The notes: a model not told the origin generated them from the sequence alone. A stretch of DNA of 64,000 bases from Leptasterias polaris (GCA_037783415.1 JAZGTN010000022.1:7352001-7416000), one strand, 5' to 3'. Counted from the stretch's first letter, positions 15,201 through 24,803 are shown. Made by a program: numbers and translations.

Positions 15201-18200
15201 GAGTGCCGGTCGGGGAATCATGAGTGCCGGTCGGGTTTTCCGGCACCGACCACCGTGGGCAGAACCCTGGGAGTATACAGCTTGTGCTGCCAAAGCGCAC
15301 TAAGCTAAATCATTCACAAGAACCATCTCTGCCCTCACAGGTACCTATTTTACCCCTTGGTGAAGAGAAGCAATTATAGTTAAGTGTCTTGCTCAAGGAC
15401 ACAAATGTCATGACCGGGATTCGAACCCACACCCTGATGACTCAGCCACCGGAACTTGAGTTCGATGCACAGTATAAACAAACATATTTAACTATCATAT
15501 CACAGTGTTACCACTGCTGCACTTTGGTAACTCCCTCCTTTGGTTTTCCCACCATCTTACAATCTATTCCACTTCAAGAGTAATGTACACGACTCCCTTT
15601 AACTTTTCTTTCTATATTTCCCTTGTAGCCCTCACCGTAAGTGGCCCTCTGGCCTTACGTTGGGCATTTTCCAATTCACAAAATTTAAACAAATTTAAAA
15701 TGATAACACAGTTCTCATAGACTACTTGCCTATGATGTACATACCAGTTCTTTCTTCTTCATGCACAGCATGAGTTCAATGAAGAGTTTCTCCACTTGCT
15801 CCTGGCGTAGATGGAAGGTGTGCTTCATGGTCTCCAGAATTTGTTCTCTCAGCGACGGATCCATGGTGCTGTGGACCAGACAGCATTAACCTCTTTATCG
15901 TAACAGACTCTGATAGTCTTGTGTGTATCGAAAAACAGAAAACAACTCAAACAAAGACTAATCTTCTTTTTGAATTATATATCTATACAAAATTCATTTT
16001 GCGTATGATATGCACATGGCACAAAATGGAGGGGGGGGGGGGGGGGGAGGGAGACAAACTCCAAGACATACCCGTCTTCTGAGGCATACTTGTGAGTGAA
16101 TGCAATGATATCGGCAGCCCTTCCTGTGCCATCAAATACCACAACAGGGATTGGAGGCCGGCTGGTCACATTATTCAAGATGTTGCGGATTGTGGAGGCT
16201 CCACCTTCGATGACGACACTCACAAGTGGTACTCTTCGATCTAACAGGAGAAAGTAAGGTTCGAGTTAGGCTCCAAGCCTCTCCAATAATAACAACAATA
16301 CCAGCTTTACTTGTAGATGATTCAAAGGTGTTATTCAGGACCGTGACATACAGTGTCACGAAAACAGGGTTTGTAAGTAAATAATAATAGTACTACGTTC
16401 CAAAAACACATCCTAGAAGCTAGATTAACATTGCTTTACATTATTATCCCTGTTCATCAGGCATACTTTTAAACCATTCATCAAACTTGTTCAACTCCGT
16501 GGGGAGCATACAACCTCTAGCTGCTTATGATTAGCACTAAGGGGTTAATCCAACATAATACTATCAGGTTCGCAGGTTACCATTTATACACATGGGTTTA
16601 GAGAAGCAATCTATGGTCAAGTGTCTTACTTAGAGACACAAGAGTCATGACCGGGATTTGAACCCAAACTCTGATGACTAGGCCATCAGAATGTAAATCT
16701 GATGCACTAAACCACTCAGCCATGACACTTCTAAACTTCTACAGATAAATGACGAATAAAGTAAGGTTCCAATTTATAAACAGGGGTTCAAAAGACACCC
16801 AGACACCCCTATGGCTAGAATTACAAAATGATGAAAACCAAAATGAAAGATGCATTTTCACAAAAATAAAAGAAGACAAAGATTTTTTTAATGGCCTTCA
16901 TTTCGACACTAGAAGAGTCTTTCTCAATGGCTAAATTACATTACAACACAAATACATACAAGTATACTAGTGCAACCGAAGCAGTTACGTAGAAAGAAGT
17001 GAGGCAGAGAGAAGATGCAAGGGATGAGCAATGAAAAAAGAGATTGGGGGGGGGGGGGGGAGGTGAGGAAAGGGGCTAGTGTAACCACAAGAGGGTGACG
17101 CACAAAAGCCCAAAGCAAATGTAGGAAGAGGGAGAAAGAATAATCAATTAGTGAATGAGACAGACTTAAATTGGGGACATCTGTGGAAAAAGGAGACGGC
17201 AAAGACAAAAACTTATTTTTCACAAAATGAAAAGAACTTACGATTTCCGTGTCGATAATGAGAAATGTATTTTTCTAGTCTCCGTCTGAGGATTAGCTCA
17301 CATCCATACTGGTTGACCGTGCCGTTATCCACCAGTAAAAAATGCGTATGATGACTGTTCAGCTTGAAGCCTTTAGAGATGGGACAGGACACCGAGTGGT
17401 AAGGTCGGGTGGTCTGAAACATTTAGAAAATAGTCTGTGAATATAAAAATAACAAACTGTGGAGGAACACTCCAAGCATAAATGGAGTGGCGACAAAGAA
17501 GAAGAAAAAGAAGACCGGGGTAAACATGAAATGAAATGGATATAAAGAAGTCTGGTAATCATTTCTGAATTTAACTAGATAATTTATTGGAGCACAATAG
17601 TGGCATGTCCTGGCCGATTGTTCAAGCTCACCAGACTCAAGTTCTAGTGGCTGAGTCACCGCAGTGGGTTTGAATCTTGGTCATGACATTTGGTGTCCTT
17701 GAGCAAGACCCTTTACCACACTTGCTTCTCTTCACCCAGGAGTATATGGGTACTTGTGAGGGTAGAGATGGTTCTTGTGATTGATTTAGCTTGGTGCGCA
17801 ACATACTTGGCAGCAAGATGTATTGTACTCCCCAGGGAGCTGAGATGGTTTAAGGAATTAAACAAACGGCCAAGTGAACAGGGTTGTAATGTTCATCCGC
17901 ATCTAAATTGGCAAATACCGGCGACTACCACTTATTTCTATTTTAATTACAACTGATAACAGAAGGACCATTACATGCTAAAAACTTTTTACAGACTCAC
18001 ATCTTTGCCGATGAGGCTTTCTCTGTTGTTGAGGACACCCCAGGGTGCGATGCCGATGGTGACGATTCGACCTCGCATCTTAACCGAGTGATTGTTGAGA
18101 GCATCCCCAACATGTAACGTCACACCTATAAAAAGAGCATTGATTCTAGATTCAGAGGAAAACCCATGGAGTGACATGGCTTAAAGACAATCGACCAAAC

Positions 18201-21200
18201 CACATGGATTGAGGCTTTTAGATCTCTCACTAAATCGAAAATATCTTCAAAAGATTGAAAAGACCAAATAATATTGCTTGGTATAGATAAGTTACCAGCC
18301 AGATGCAATGTATTTCACACTGTCGCCACTGGTACCCAACAACATTTTCTCTAAGCAAACAAATTTGGTTTGCTTAAAGGGTGTGCATAACATCAGTAAG
18401 ATGAAAAATATAAATGTTAACAGATTTGCACACAACGTACGTAGTACAAAGATGGTCATTGTGGAAAACTTCCCTTGAATTATTTTTGCTTGAAATGCAA
18501 TAGTTTATAAGAAATTAGTAAAACAACGAGTTTTGATCTCGTAAGTCCAAAACTCAATGTTTGAAAAGAGTGAAAACATTTAATTTTTTTCCCACTTTTT
18601 TCTCGTGACTCCAATGACCAATTGAGCTTAAACTTTCACAGGTTTGTTATTTCATGTTTATGTTGGGTCACATCAAGTGTAGATACAGGTCTTTGACAAT
18701 TACCAATGTGACACATGTGCTTTCAAAATTGTTTAAAATTGGACGTTGAGAAATCTCCAACCACCTTGTGTATCGAAAGTCTGTATCTAGTGGATGAGCT
18801 TGACGTCCTTACCAGTGTTTGTACCCCCTGTTAGGATCCATGCACCCGTTGTTCTTGCTGCCTTGTTCAGACCTTTGCACAGAACCCGTTTAAGTTTGGG
18901 CTGGAGTTGGAAATTCTGAAGCCCCCCTCGGATGGAGATGACAAGGTTGGGAAGATCTAGATTCCAACACCCCTGAAGAAGCTGCATGACAAGGTCTGGC
19001 TCCGTGGTGTCACTGAGCCGGATGTACTACAGAGTGAATTGGGGAGATAGTTACCAGATATGTCAACGGTCAACAGTAAAACATTATTTGGTTCATGTTT
19101 GACTTTTAAGTCAAACATGAACCAAATAATGTTAAAACAACTATCATGAATAACAAGAAAATCTTTTAAACATAACCAAATGTACAGATTGTGTTAGAAA
19201 TCTAAGCTTTTAAACTTTTATTTTGATTACAACACACCCAACAGCGCAAATGCCAATAATAGGATGGTGAATAAGAAATGAGAAGAAATGATCGGTTTTA
19301 GATGTGGGAGGAAAACTCCAAATGGGGGAAACCCACACAATCAGGTAGGGACTGAAAAACCAAATCCACATGCAAGGTTCCCAGTCTGAGGCAGGATTTG
19401 AACCGGGGTCCTCAGAGCTCAAAGGTAGGGAAAGAAACCACTGAGCCAACCTGATTTTGCTATAAACTATAATTCATTTTCACTCAATAAATAAATCTGC
19501 TGCAAATTATACAAAATTCTAACCCAAACTACACTCAGTTTGGTTGAACTGGACCCAATCTCTTTCCAGGTTGAAGAGGGTTTTAAACCTTCTGTTCTGG
19601 ACCACAATGGGTTACTGGTTTAAGTCCAATTGCCTGTGCACAGTTTTTCAAAACAGTATAAGATGAATACAAGTTGTTAAAGTACAAACTCCATAAACAG
19701 GTCTGATACTTCATGGAGGCAATGCAGGCAATTGCCTCCATTGCCCCTGGCCACACCCTTGGTGCCCCCTCCAAATGTTCCAGTAGAACCTTAAACTTCC
19801 CTTACAGAAATGCCCTTTAGGGAAAAAATGCCTTGCCCTAACAAGACCAAGGGTCAGTCCTGCATAAAGATATTCAATGTTGAGGGGTTAGGGGGTGTCC
19901 GAATTGGCGGCTACGGCTACAGCTACAGCTACGGCTACAGCTACAGCTACGGCTACATCACTGCATCATCATACACTACAGAATAAGACATCCTTAGCAA
20001 CAGCCTTAGCAACTGTTGCAGCCGTAGCTGTAGCCGGCAATTCTGATACGGCCTTAGTCTTACATTTGCCTTGTTGCCGTGGCCTGCTCCTTGGAATTCC
20101 ACAATGCCGTAAGCATCAGTCGGCAGCTGCTGTGTGTGCTTGTTGCTATCCCATACCCTACTTATTGATGAGGACCTCACATGGGATGTCTGAGTCAGCT
20201 GAGAATGCTGTACTACCTTGCCACCACAACCACACCTTCAAACAACACACAGCATATAAAAACCTGAATCACAAGTTGTCTTCTTCTTTCCACATGTATC
20301 CGGTTTCAACTTAACAGGTGAATGTTTTTTAGCAGTCGGTCATGGAGGGACAATGAAGATGTTCTCTTTAGATTCATATGGAAAGTTTGGAGGAGGTTAT
20401 ATGAGCTACTTGAGAATTCTGGCAGTATTGTAAAATCCCTTTATGATGCTATTTCTTAATTGGGCAATGTTCTTGTGAGGTTAAGAATCAGAGAAAGTTT
20501 GGATTGTGCTAAAGTAATTCAAAAGTAATAACTTAAAGAGGGTCTCAAGGTCGAATATAGTTTTAACCACTCATTTTCCAATAGAGTCCTCAGGAAAATG
20601 GGAAAACAAGTTGCAAGTCTCTATACTCACGTTAATATGGTGTAAAATGCCACTGTGTTTGAAACCCTTCTAGTGCAATTTATTCAAAAACCAAAAACTT
20701 TCTAATATCAAAGATGTAAAATTACTCAAGATAAACTATAATTGGGCACCATACACTTAATAACCAAGGTATGTTTAACCCTCCTACTATTGACCTATTT
20801 CTCGGGACAACCAACCCCATACCACACTTTGCCACAACAGTGGCATTTTGAGGCACACACACGGTGATGTAGAGAGTATATCCATTGCCCTAAGCGCTTC
20901 AATGAGTGTGGTAAACTGGAGAAGCCACCAGCTGTACTCAATTGCAATGGACTTTGGGCCATTGTTAAAAGAGATAAGAATCTCAACCATGATCAATTTC
21001 TGCTGTGGTAATCTGTGGCACTGATCGAACATGTATACAAATACAACGACAGGAAAGTGTGGCACAAATAAGTTACTTCATCATTATAACAGGCATAGCA
21101 TCGCAGAGATTTTGAGGCATCTTGGGAGTATGCACCTACATGTACATGTCTAAAAGCGGTTTTTAATGCAGGCCTGGAATCACACAGAGGTCATGGCGTC

Positions 21201-21637
21201 TGTTGCCCCTGTTCTTGGCATTGGTGCCCCTTTATAAGTTTCACATACACTTTAAGATTTTCCAATCGAAGTGCCCTTTTTGAAGTGTTGGGTGTAAATG
21301 TATCCAGGGTTTCAATTTATGTAAAACTTCACGATTAGTTCTCTTTTAAAAGGCTTCAATAAATATGTATGATTCAGAGAAGGATTTCCCTTGTTTAGCA
21401 GAGCAAAATGCTACACCTAATGTCTCGGTAGCTACTCAAAAAACAGAATTTCCACTGTGAATTTGCTACTCAATATTGGCATTCAGTGTGCAATATAAAA
21501 TCAGTCTGAATTTGTTGCTACGCAAAATTGCTGGACGAAATCAATCCCTGTGATTACCTCTGCAAGTCCCTCGGATCACTTATAAATTTGGCACATTCCT
21601 TTTTCTTTATGTTCTTGTCGATCCACGCTTTCTGGGC
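69..21637 (-). CDS. TRPM: TRPM-type cation channel, N-terminal melastatin homology region (14 exons, 3' part outside window)
   Basis: TRPM proteins are tetrameric plasma-membrane cation channels with a large cytosolic N-terminal melastatin homology region (MHR); only that region lies here. In transcript order the exons are 21558-21637, 20064-20145, 18813-19026, 18001-18125, 17242-17413, 16072-16240, 15745-15868, 13528-13698, 5615-5749, 5406-5456, 4273-4401, 2238-2506, 1511-1739 and 69-263. All have AG/GT borders and every junction keeps frame, giving 715 codons. Family signatures visible include [67 protein letters not shown] and WAVLMGR, closest in my reading to TRPM1/3/6/7. The transmembrane pore lies beyond the left edge. 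The true start codon is not resolved: the first exon listed contains no ATG. Introns are long (up to 7.8 kb) and loaded with mobile elements. Confidence 0.93.
1511..1739 (-). CDS. TRPM: TRPM exon m
   Basis: Encodes [39 protein letters not shown] and [12 protein letters not shown], matching 'F..LAVELL...Y..DE..A..LLT.EL.NWS..T.L.LA' just before the first membrane helix. Confidence 0.93.
2238..2506 (-). CDS. TRPM: TRPM exon l
   Basis: Encodes [40 protein letters not shown] and ELRKYSE, the conserved 'PF..L..WAVLM.R..MA.F.W..GEE.MAKAL.ACKL' MHR4 block. The 45-bp minisatellite begins about 85 bp upstream of its acceptor. Confidence 0.93.
2588..2885. repeat. 45-bp minisatellite in a TRPM intron
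   Basis: About six and a half head-to-tail copies of a unit containing CCATTGGCGACTTTAGTCGA followed by a CTGTACTC/CCCCCTCTT segment. Copies drift gradually from left to right. The period is a multiple of three, which makes spurious repetitive open frames. Confidence 0.9.
3758..3950. mobile_element. MITE with GGGCCCAATTTCATAAAGC ends
   Basis: A 193-bp element with 19-bp TIRs (GGGCCCAATTTCATAAAGC at left; GCTTTATGAAATTGGACCC at right, one mismatch) and internal TTGCTAAGCA motifs. Related, mostly partial copies are at 10950-11776, 18284-18370, 31550-31620 and 49968-50100. It interrupts a sequence seen uninterrupted at 10861-10888. Confidence 0.8.
3960..4118. mobile_element. Palindromic TA-flanked MITE, copy 1
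   Basis: A 159-bp near-palindrome: ATCCATTAAGCC at the left end, GGCTTAATGGAT at the right, with TA on both sides. Each arm carries a CCAAT motif (GACCAATCAC). It lies seven bases after the previous MITE. TA duplications suggest mobilisation by a Tc1/mariner-type transposase. Confidence 0.85.
4273..4401 (-). CDS. TRPM: TRPM exon k
   Basis: Encodes [20 protein letters not shown] and [11 protein letters not shown], matching 'YRI.LIDIGLVIEYLMGGAYR...F..LY'. Acceptor AACAG, donor GTAATT. Confidence 0.92.
5406..5456 (-). CDS. TRPM: TRPM exon j (17-codon microexon)
   Basis: Encodes [17 protein letters not shown], matching 'RHGPSNTLYHLVRDVKK' of TRPM1/3. Acceptor TTTCAG, donor GTGAAG, phase 0 at both ends, so skipping it would keep frame. 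Confidence 0.85.
5615..5749 (-). CDS. TRPM: TRPM exon i
   Basis: Encodes [36 protein letters not shown] and NT, the conserved 'AL..D...FVKLL.ENGV....FLT...LEELYNT' block. Forty-five codons, phase 0 at both ends. Confidence 0.93.
6469..6765. mobile_element. Foldback element with ~130-bp arms
   Basis: The left arm (TTGTCTTGCTATTCATTCTA ...) and the right arm (... AATAAATAGCAAGACAAGG) are imperfect inverted repeats. They meet around CTACTACCTGGG / CCCAGGTAGTAG and leave a loop of about 70 bp. There is no coding capacity. It lies in the 7.8-kb TRPM intron. Confidence 0.75.
8420..9175. repeat. Dispersed repeat, two adjoining copies
   Basis: Begins with AAAGGCCCTGTACACTATTG. It contains the motif pair GAGCTCAAAGTTTCACAGGT and TTTGTTATTTCATG twice in diverged form. 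Related copies are at 18373-18720 and, inverted, at 38280-38600. Non-coding. Confidence 0.6.
10306..10463. mobile_element. Palindromic TA-flanked MITE, copy 2
   Basis: Second copy of the element at 3960-4118, also TA-flanked, nearly identical in sequence and length, in another intron of the same TRPM gene. Confidence 0.85.
11106..11744. mobile_element. TA-flanked TIR element nested in an older MITE
   Basis: The ends GGGTCATAGATTGGT and ACCAATCTTTGACCC are 14/15 inverted matches, flanked by TA. It splits an older GGGCCCAATTTC-type MITE (pieces 10950-11103 and 11747-11776). Inside is a LINE 3' tail with (TTTGTA)n at 11118-11150. No transposase is visible. Confidence 0.75.
12018..13503. mobile_element. 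1.49-kb TIR element, TA target duplication
   Basis: Ends CCGTATTTTCCTGCGGATAA and TTATCCGCAGGAAAATACGG are perfect inverted repeats inside a longer imperfect TIR of about 100 bp rich in GACAAGACGC motifs. TA flanks both sides, as for the Tc1/mariner/pogo group. The interior has only short open frames (12086-12445, 12893-13255) that I do not recognise, so it is probably non-autonomous. It ends 24 bp from TRPM exon h. Confidence 0.85.
13528..13698 (-). CDS. TRPM: TRPM exon h
   Basis: Encodes [33 protein letters not shown] and FVHGRDWP, the ankyrin-like MHR repeat with the hallmark 'AWNR.DIA...IF..G..WP'. It is followed by the longest intron of the locus (5750-13527). Confidence 0.93.
13838..14485 (-). 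pseudogene. 5'-truncated non-LTR retrotransposon (reverse transcriptase C-terminal part and 3' tail)
   Basis: An open frame at 13955-14485 (176 codons) matches the region after the RT domain of CR1/Jockey-type LINEs: [56 protein letters not shown] and [17 protein letters not shown]. It is followed by a short 3' UTR with the usual GCGCCTTGAACACCC segment and a (TTA)n tail at 13838-13863. The endonuclease and RT core are missing, so it is a dead-on-arrival copy in a TRPM intron. Confidence 0.85.
14556..15480 (-). mobile_element. tRNA-derived SINE, interrupted by a hAT-like element
   Basis: The minus strand reads as a SINE whose B box is GGGTTCGAATCCC-like (plus strand CGGGATTCGAACCCACACCC near 15418) and whose body includes CTCCCCAGGGAGCTGAGA. 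The body is split at 14677/15270 by the element at 14678-15269; the plus-strand copy at 17611-17900 shows the uninterrupted order. Confidence 0.7.
14678..15269. mobile_element. TIR element with CAGGGTTCTGCCCA ends
   Basis: 592 bp with 14-bp perfect TIRs (CAGGGTTCTGCCCA / TGGGCAGAACCCTG) and GGAGT directly repeated outside. The CAGGG start resembles hAT elements, although the expected 8-bp target duplication is not clean. Only short open frames are inside. Confidence 0.75.
15745..15868 (-). CDS. TRPM: TRPM exon g
   Basis: Encodes [17 protein letters not shown] and [14 protein letters not shown], matching the 'SLR.QL..TI..TF...LF..LMECMKKKEL' helical MHR segment. Donor GTATGT, phase 0. Confidence 0.9.
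16072..16240 (-). CDS. TRPM: TRPM exon f
   Basis: Encodes [34 protein letters not shown] and THKYASEDG, the conserved 'EGG...P.VVV.G(S/T)GRA.DI.AF' block. A 17-base G run lies 25 bases past the donor GTATGT. Confidence 0.93.
16450..16735 (-). mobile_element. tRNA-derived SINE
   Basis: On the minus strand it starts with an A-box-like TGGCTGAGTGGTTTAGTGCA, then a B box GGTTCAAATCC about 60 bp on, then the body AAGTAAGACACTTGACC. It resembles a Leu/Ser tRNA head but is followed by SINE body rather than a tRNA 3' end. Confidence 0.7.
17242..17413 (-). CDS. TRPM: TRPM exon e
   Basis: Encodes [36 protein letters not shown] and [13 protein letters not shown], the conserved 'HSHF.L.DNGT..YG.E..LR..LE..IS' block. 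Acceptor TTTCAG, donor GTAAGT. Confidence 0.93.
17611..17900 (+). mobile_element. tRNA-derived SINE, same family, plus strand
   Basis: Contains TAGTGGCTGAGTCACCGCAG, GGGTTTGAATCTTGGTCATG, CCTTGAGCAAGACCCTTTAC and the body CTCCCCAGGGAGCTGAGATG in the same order as the other copies. Confidence 0.7.
18001..18125 (-). CDS. TRPM: TRPM exon d
   Basis: Encodes [14 protein letters not shown] and [19 protein letters not shown], the conserved GDAL and IGIAPWG blocks. Donor GTGAGT, phase 0. Confidence 0.93.
18813..19026 (-). CDS. TRPM: TRPM exon c
   Basis: Encodes [34 protein letters not shown] and [13 protein letters not shown]. This is the core MHR1 segment (ligand/nucleotide-binding-like fold in TRPM2 structures). 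Donor GTAAGG, ending one base into a Gly codon. Confidence 0.93.
19080..19133. repeat. Perfect hairpin, 25-bp arms, 4-base loop
   Basis: The arm at 19080-19104 is exactly complementary to 19109-19133, with loop TTTA. It lies in a TRPM intron about 55 bp beyond the exon c acceptor. No coding capacity. Confidence 0.95.
19210..19450 (-). mobile_element. tRNA-derived SINE, second family
   Basis: Minus strand: A box GGTTGGCTCAGTGGTTTC, B box GGTTCAAATCCTGCC, then the body GTGGATTTGGTTTTTCAGTC and TTTTCCTCCCACAT. It matches the plus-strand copy at 55135-55330. Confidence 0.75.
19892..20056. mobile_element. MITE with GGCTAC/AGCTAC hexamer TIRs
   Basis: The left end GTGTCCGAATTGGCGGCTAC continues into (GGCTAC/AGCTAC)n; the right end is AGCCGTAGCTGTAGCCGGCA then CTGATACGGCC. 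Four more copies are in the duplicated regions. Its right end abuts the splice donor of TRPM exon b. Confidence 0.8.
20064..20145 (-). CDS. TRPM: TRPM exon b
   Basis: Encodes [18 protein letters not shown] and GHGNKAN, the conserved 'HT...PTDA(F/Y)G.I.F.G' block. Acceptor GGATAG, donor GTAAGA. A MITE ends within about two bases of the six-base donor consensus. Confidence 0.9.
20146..21557. other. TRPM intron without recognised features
   Basis: Between TRPM exons b and a. A/T-rich, with short open frames only. I see no gene or clear repeat. Confidence 0.5.
21558..21637 (-). CDS. TRPM: TRPM exon a (first supported coding exon)
   Basis: Acceptor CCATAG and donor GTAATC. It encodes [15 protein letters not shown] and a short following stretch, matching the 'AWIE..F.KREC' start of the TRPM MHR. 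It ends with two bases of a split Ser codon that the next exon completes. Confidence 0.85.
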
Positions 21638-22237
21638 CTATGGAGAAAATGAAAATAATTTTTGGAAACCAACATTTTCAAAGGTCCCCGCTGAAGTACT
21701 TGTTTTATACCTGAAAAAATAAACAAAACTAAGCAATAATAAATATAGACTATCGCTTTAAACTACCTGCCACCATACAAAACAGGTCTTACTTAATTTT
21801 GTTAAGTCTTACTCAAAATAAAGTATTTGGATCAATGGTGGAATATTGATTGATGGCATGGGCATCATAGAGAAAGGACACCCTTTCTCTTTGATGGCAT
21901 GATGTACAATAAATACAAGATGTAGCCTACACTACAAACACTTGTCCCTATTCCTATAGTATTTTACTAAAACAGTGCTAGTCATTACAAGTTACTCATT
22001 ACTGTCCCTGCCTTTATTATTATTAATTTGGATTAATTATTATTAATAGCAGGGCATAATTGTAATTTAAAATATAGTACTAGTACTACAGAAATATAAC
22101 ACTATGCCTAATTTTAGAATAAGTTAATAACTATTATTATGTTATTTATATTAACATTATTTATCGATACATGATTTTATTTGACGACGATCAGAATTTC
22201 ATGACTTTCACCGAAGTTACAAAACCATGAAACTTAC

Positions 22238-22440
22238 CATAATTAATCAACAAATTATCCGGGATCGATATCAACTGCGATACCACAACAAGAATCTGCC
22301 ATTCGGAATGAGTTTTCTTGTCCTGCCGTACAGCACAGTTTGTCTTGTGTAAAGGAATTTGGACACCAAAATCAACGTCTTGAGTATGCAACTGTGAACT
22401 GCACCGGTCTTTTGCACAGAGTCGACGAGGCAGACACGAG
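22238..22440 (-). CDS. Possible upstream exon or 5' UTR of the TRPM gene
   Basis: An open stretch with an ATG at 22391 (MHTQDVDFGVQIPLHKT...) ends at a good donor (TATG|GTAAGT). It would leave phase 1, but TRPM exon a needs phase 0, so it cannot be spliced directly to that exon as coding sequence. It may be a 5' UTR exon, join through an unseen exon, or be chance. Bases 22271-22500 recur at 57001-57230, so this putative promoter/exon is duplicated. Confidence 0.25.
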
Positions 22441-23127
22441 AGAGCAGTGTTGATAATTCTGAAGAGCGCCCTCTCCTGTCATAAACGTGTCAATGATTTG
22501 TTGTCAAAACAAACCACCTCTATTTTTCTTTCTAAGGTGAAAATGTTTGTTTTTTCCAGACTGAAAGTCTTGCAGATTTTCACTAAAGTGTTTGTAGAGG
22601 AAAGTAAACAAGAGATTTCACTGCCCACCCCCCCCCCCAAAAAGGAGACAAAACTGTATTTAATTTATCTGGTTATGGGTTCACTTTGAAGGTTGCCGAA
22701 GTAGCTTTTTAAAACAACTTATAACTTTTGTTAATAGATTCAAGGTCAGACACATTGTGTTGTTATCTTCGTTTAGCTCCATGTGACGTCTCATCTATCA
22801 CCATTATTGTTGAAGCATGGAGCTGAAGATATCCCTAGTCATTAGTCACCCCTCGGCCCGAGGCCCCACCCGAACACACGACCACCACCACCATCTCTCC
22901 CCCCTTCCAGTTCCGGGGCACTTTGCATCATCAGACCATTACATTATAGTACTGCCACCAACGTCTATAAAACGAGGTTTGCCTTTTCAAAACTATGGCT
23001 TCAACCAGATTTCATGCCTCGACTTATCCATACTCTGTGCACACACGCCGCTGCTTCATTTGAACCCCAGTTCGGATAAAATTGCAGTTTCGAAAATACT
23101 TCTCTTCTGGTTTTTTCAACAAAGTAA

Positions 23128-23238
23128 GGCCGTGTCCAATCAGTGGTGGCTGTGGCTGTTGCTAAGGTCAGCCTATGCTCAACGCATTTTCTAACGTGAT
23201 GATACAGCCATAGCCACAGCCGCTAATTCGGAACGGCT
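23128..23238. mobile_element. Small MITE of the GGCCGTGTCC family
   Basis: Begins GGCCGTGTCCAATCAG and ends CCACAGCCGCTAATTCGGAA. Its TIR bears GGCTGTGGCTGT in place of the GGCTAC hexamers. The duplicate copy is at about 58624-58733. Confidence 0.7.
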
Positions 23239-23817
23239 AAGCTGTCTGATAATTAATTGGAAATGACCAGTAGTGGGGGCAGTTAAGGGGAAATAGTCGT
23301 AGGGAATTGTTCTTTTGAAAGATACACGCGTGGAATTTGGCACGCAGTCAGAGTACTAGGCCAATTGTCATGAGACAGAAAAGCTTATCTTGGAGAAACA
23401 AAGAAAGCAAAAAGGATACACACTTATTTAGGTTTCCTGATTAACTGACTAATTTTATTTTTCACATTCCAACGAGCTTTATGGTTTTGAAACAAGTGAT
23501 CATGTCAAAGGTTAACATTTTCAATATAAAGTAATGCCATGTAAGTTATTTATACTCTGAGTAAAAAGCACATTAATTGCTATTAATTTGGTGACTCTGT
23601 TAAAATGATTTATTGTATATTTTTTTAAGGATTAAAATAAATAAAAAACAATTAATTTGTGGTCTTTGAAAAAGAAAAAAGAAACAGAAGCTCCCAAAAT
23701 AAAGTGAGTCGAAGGTGTTGTCCAGACTGTCACAAAACTGTTGATATAAGTATTCCTTCTTAATGGTGGTAGTGGTGTTGTTATTGTTGTTGTTGATAGT
23801 GTTGTTGTTGTTGTTAT

Positions 23818-24458
23818 ATCCTTATAAAGATGTGCAATTCTATAATTAATTTATTACTTATTTATTTCATTAATTTATTCTATATTTCAACATGTATTAT
23901 TTATTTATTTATTTATGTTTTTATCTATAGTCATTTATTTATTTGTTTGATTTTATTTAATTTTTTACATTTTACATACTTGCTAATTTCTGCGCTTATT
24001 TACCTATTATGTGATTCAATTATATATTAATTAATAACTTGATTCATATTCAATGCTATATGCCAATTTCTCTTTAGGTTTCATCAATTCTTTCACATTC
24101 TTTACCGAGATGCCTTGTGCATTGTATTTTCACATCACAGTGTTCTTCAGTTTTCCTTTTTTCACTCTTAAAAACAGGTTTTACTCTAACCTATTTCATG
24201 CTGTTAATGTTTTGTTTAAAATGTTAACCTTTGATGTACATGTACATATGTTTATTTATAGTTAATTTATTATCTTTTATTTTTCACATAAATGGTTATA
24301 TATTTTTTACTCTACTTGTTTACAACCAGATGTGGGGCAGCAGGTCCACGGACCACAGTAATTACTTTGCTTTTGTTTCTCAAAGCCCATCTGGAAGTAT
24401 TTTTGTATTGTTTTGTATCGTTGTGTGTTGGCTGAATAAATAATAATAATAATAATAA
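23818..24458 (+). mobile_element. 5'-truncated LINE tail inserted in a (TTG)n microsatellite
   Basis: Relative to copy 2 (59250-59325), about 640 bp of A/T-rich sequence splits the (GTT)n tract. It ends TTGGCTGAATAAATAATAAT with an (ATA)n tail, as non-LTR 3' ends do. No RT coding remains. Confidence 0.65.
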
Positions 24459-24645
24459 TATTGTTGTTGTTGTTGTTGGTGGTGGTGTTGTTAGTATTGC
24501 TGGTGTTGTTGTTTTTGTTGTTGTTGTTGTCAGGGAACCAATTTTTTCCAGTTTAAAAATAACACATTACGTGCAGACATCATATACATATACTAGCTCT
24601 TTTACATGTTCAACATCCTATGCATTATTTAATACTACAAATTGA

Positions 24646-24803
24646 GGCCGTGTCCGAACTTGCGGCTATGGCTACAGCTACGGTTATGGCTATGGCTACG
24701 GCTAGATCACCCGCTATCAGGCGTTGACGTATATGACATCCTTAGCAACACCCTTAGCAACAGTTGTAGCTGCAGCCATAGCCGCTAATTCGGGTACGGC
24801 CTT
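24646..24803. mobile_element. MITE with GGCTATGGCTACAG TIRs
   Basis: Ends GGCCGTGTCCGAACTTGCGG and CCGCTAATTCGGGTACGGCC. Same family as 19892-20056; duplicate copy at 59441-59596. Confidence 0.8.

Noticed and set aside
16590..16735. tRNA-like A and B boxes
   Set aside because: No complete cloverleaf with acceptor stem; the sequence continues into SINE body. The same holds for 19210-19450 and 55135-55330.
19895..20314. 139-codon open frame with Ala-Thr repeats
   Set aside because: It is a translation of the GGCTAC hexamer array of a MITE and overlaps the real TRPM exon b on the opposite strand.
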